DNA of 64,000 bases. Source: Episyrphus balteatus. Its lineage: Eukaryota > Arthropoda > Insecta > Diptera > Syrphidae. Under the pieces are notes generated by a model, which worked only from the letters and a program-made list of their open reading frames with translations, ran no database searches and was not told where the DNA came from. This document shows, piece by piece, positions 61,707 to 64,000 of this stretch. The translations under genes and the position numbers were made by a program. The first letter of the stretch is position 1, and each line of letters opens with the position of its first letter. The stretch spans positions 8,200,874-8,264,873 of the forward strand of contig NC_079138.1 of the NCBI RefSeq assembly GCF_945859705.1, given 5' to 3'.

Positions 61707-64000
61707 TTTTACTGATATAAGACTTTTTTAAATGCTTTATTGTACAAATATGGAGAGTGTGAAATTGGTGTTTGAACTTGACCAATTCTGCTCGTTTTTG
61801 AATAAGGCTTTTTTCAATATATTTAGTTCACTTAAATTAATTTATCTATCTATCAAATTGTGAAGAAAAGTTTGGAAAACTATTAGGTTTTTCACTTTAA
61901 TACAATTCTAAAGCTCATCACGGTTGAATTGTTGGTTTTTCGTACTGCCCTAACAATTGATTCAAAATCTTCAACAGCTGGTGCTGACAGATTCGTTAAA
62001 TAATGAAAATTTGCTCTCCTTAAAACCCTTCTGATGTTATTTTTAAAAAATTGCTCTTACCAAGAAAAAATAAAATTAATTATAAAAAATCCGAGAAAAA
62101 TCTTGTGTTTCAATGCGTTTTTATGCAAATTTTTATAGGTATGACAACTGGCAAACAAAATAATTTACTTATACTCTGTTTTCAGTATCAATTACAACAA
62201 ATCAACGATTCGAAATAAATCTCCTTCTTTCTACCTCCAGGGAAATAAACAACAAGGAATAATTCAAAAAACATGTCTAACTTGGTGCAAAAATAAAAAG
62301 CCAAAGAATCTAATTGAATTATCCAAAACACCTTTGGATTCGTGTCGTGCGTATGTCGTATAGCAGAAGCTTATCGATTTTAAAGCTAGGCAGGTAAATG
62401 TGCCTATTTTTATTTAAGTTTCCTTCTCAGATTCCATCAAATAACAAAACAATAAAAAGACAGATAGTCCCAACTTCCTTTCTCGAGAGATTTCAAATAA
62501 AATACGAGAAGGGCAATACTTTGATTCTGATAGATTCGATTAAAAATCCAACTGTCACCCTGATGGTTGTCCTTCTTTGCTTTTGAAAGTTCCCATATAA
62601 TGTAGGTACTGGCATTGGGATACTGTTATATCGGGGAAGATTTAAGTAACCATATGGTAGGAATCTGATAAAAATGAGACATGACACTTTTCTTTCAGAT
62701 TTGGAACTCTTGATATATTTTTGGGAGGGTTGTTTTTTTTTTTTTTTTTTTCTCCTTTATCAGCTTATGATGAGCAACAATGAGACTTAGGCTATGTAAT
62801 GGGCAGGGAAAAAAGCATTCCATTAAATCGAATAAGATTTGAAAAAAAAGATCAAGAGCAATTGAACGGTGATTACATTAATATTGCGTACATTATTGTC
62901 TGTTCATGAGAATGAAACATCAATTTAAGCCAGTGGTGATTATGATATACGGCAAAAGAGATAATATGAGCGAAAAATTAATAAAAGTTTTGGAATGCTT
63001 GATGGAAAAAAGGGTTGATAAGTATTATTGGCACACTTGCTCTATTACAAGCTGCGAGCGAGAGTTGAAGTGGGCGTTACTTTATACGAAATATATTTTT
63101 AAAAATATTTCAGCAATAAAGATATAAATGAGACCTGTATCATATTTGTTAATTATTGGCTAGGGATTAATTTGAGTCAGTCTTGTAATAATTAAGGGTC
63201 GAATAAGACCCGCAAACGTAGGTACTACCCAACTACAACGCGTACCCTCAGGCTGTTTAGTAAGCCAATTGAAAGTAAACAAATATTAATGTACTGCCGC
63301 TTTTTAAAAAGCTTTATTTAGCAGATAGGTTTCGCATCAACTAATTTTAAGCCAACAAAATAACATATTTTTTTTTAAATCTTTTTGAAAATCCTAGTCT
63401 TATCTTATCTAACTCCTAAATATCCAAAAAATAAAACAAACACAACCTGTGATTCATTATATTATGAAAAAAAAAAAAATATATATAAATAAAGACAAAC
63501 ATGCCAAGTTTTAGTTTTAGGAAATTAAAATCCTCACCATTATATTCATCACCATCTCTACACATGGTTAGATGCCTAAGAGCACAGAAACATATTTGTG
63601 TTTCTGTAATTCGCTTGGTTGCCGTTGCCTTACTGTGTGTCGAACATGTCGCGTACTTACACCTAGCATCTTCCACTACCTACTGCTATGTTTCCTCTCA
63701 TTAATTGCTCATTCTTTCATTGCAATGTGTTCGAGGATACAAAACTAATTAATGTCGCCAAAACGAGAGTTTTTTTTTTGAAAACCAAATATTAATGAAT
63801 CGTACGACTTTAGTTTTTTTATTTTTTAATAAACTTTAAGGGCTGCTGTATGACCCTGTTGCTTGAGATTAAAAATAAAAGAATTTAATTTGATTTAAAC
63901 ACGTCTGATCTAAAATTTTTAATTTCAGACATATTTGATAATTTCTAGTTTATTGTGTACGAAACTGAAAAATTGCCAAGCTTTGTTAAAATATATGATG
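61707..64000 (+). other. End of window: no gene seen
   Basis: Presumably still the long intron. Frames at 62398-62586, 62906-63127 and 63501-63704 look like chance. No acceptor followed by a phase-1 frame with domain character was found. Confidence 0.4.

Overview
The window looks like AT-rich nuclear DNA from an insect, most likely a fly. The signs are AT-rich introns with GT/AG borders, an Inr+DPE-type core promoter, phase-1 short coding exons with His/Gln-rich protein, and many jockey-type non-LTR remnants and small inverted-repeat elements. The species is not determined. Most long reading frames here are not genes.

Layout. 1-20 kb is gene-poor and transposon-rich. It holds a 5'-truncated jockey-like retrotransposon on the minus strand (2.8-5.0 kb) and the tail of another non-LTR element (2.4-2.6 kb). 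A TIR element lies at 5.2-6.0 kb. A non-autonomous element with a perfect 8-bp target duplication lies at 7.1-8.0 kb, with a palindromic element nested inside it. Two decayed copies of a transposase-like protein family sit at 8.7-9.4 and 14.5-14.9 kb. Reverse-transcriptase debris at 10.1-11.1 kb abuts a perfect (TATC)316 array of 1264 bp (11.3-12.56 kb). A decayed GGCCCC-rich repeat field (15.1-16.0 kb) is followed by a TIR element full of one 11-base motif (16.0-17.0 kb).

20-64 kb is best read as one long plus-strand gene whose 3' part lies beyond the window. A candidate Inr+DPE promoter at about 20,035 and an untranslated leader precede three short exons at 28,595-28,771, 30,580-30,687 and 31,158-31,196. 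All three are flanked by phase-1 introns and keep a single frame. They encode a His-rich, low-complexity N-terminal region typical of insect transcription regulators. A fourth coding exon at 54,100-54,154 starts with its own ATG and also ends in phase 1, so it fits an alternative first exon served by a second, internal promoter. No downstream exon is recognisable in the last 10 kb, so the final intron continues past 64,000. I could not identify the gene from these exons alone.

The introns hold a possible 64-residue membrane microprotein (24,996-25,190) and several MITE-like elements, some of them nested, with one empty/filled site pair inside this window. There is also a 748-bp-arm palindrome that matches perfectly wherever checked (50,258-51,782), a tRNA-like pol III unit sitting inside a TIR element (57.3-57.7 kb), and a hAT transposase C-terminal remnant (60.3-60.6 kb).
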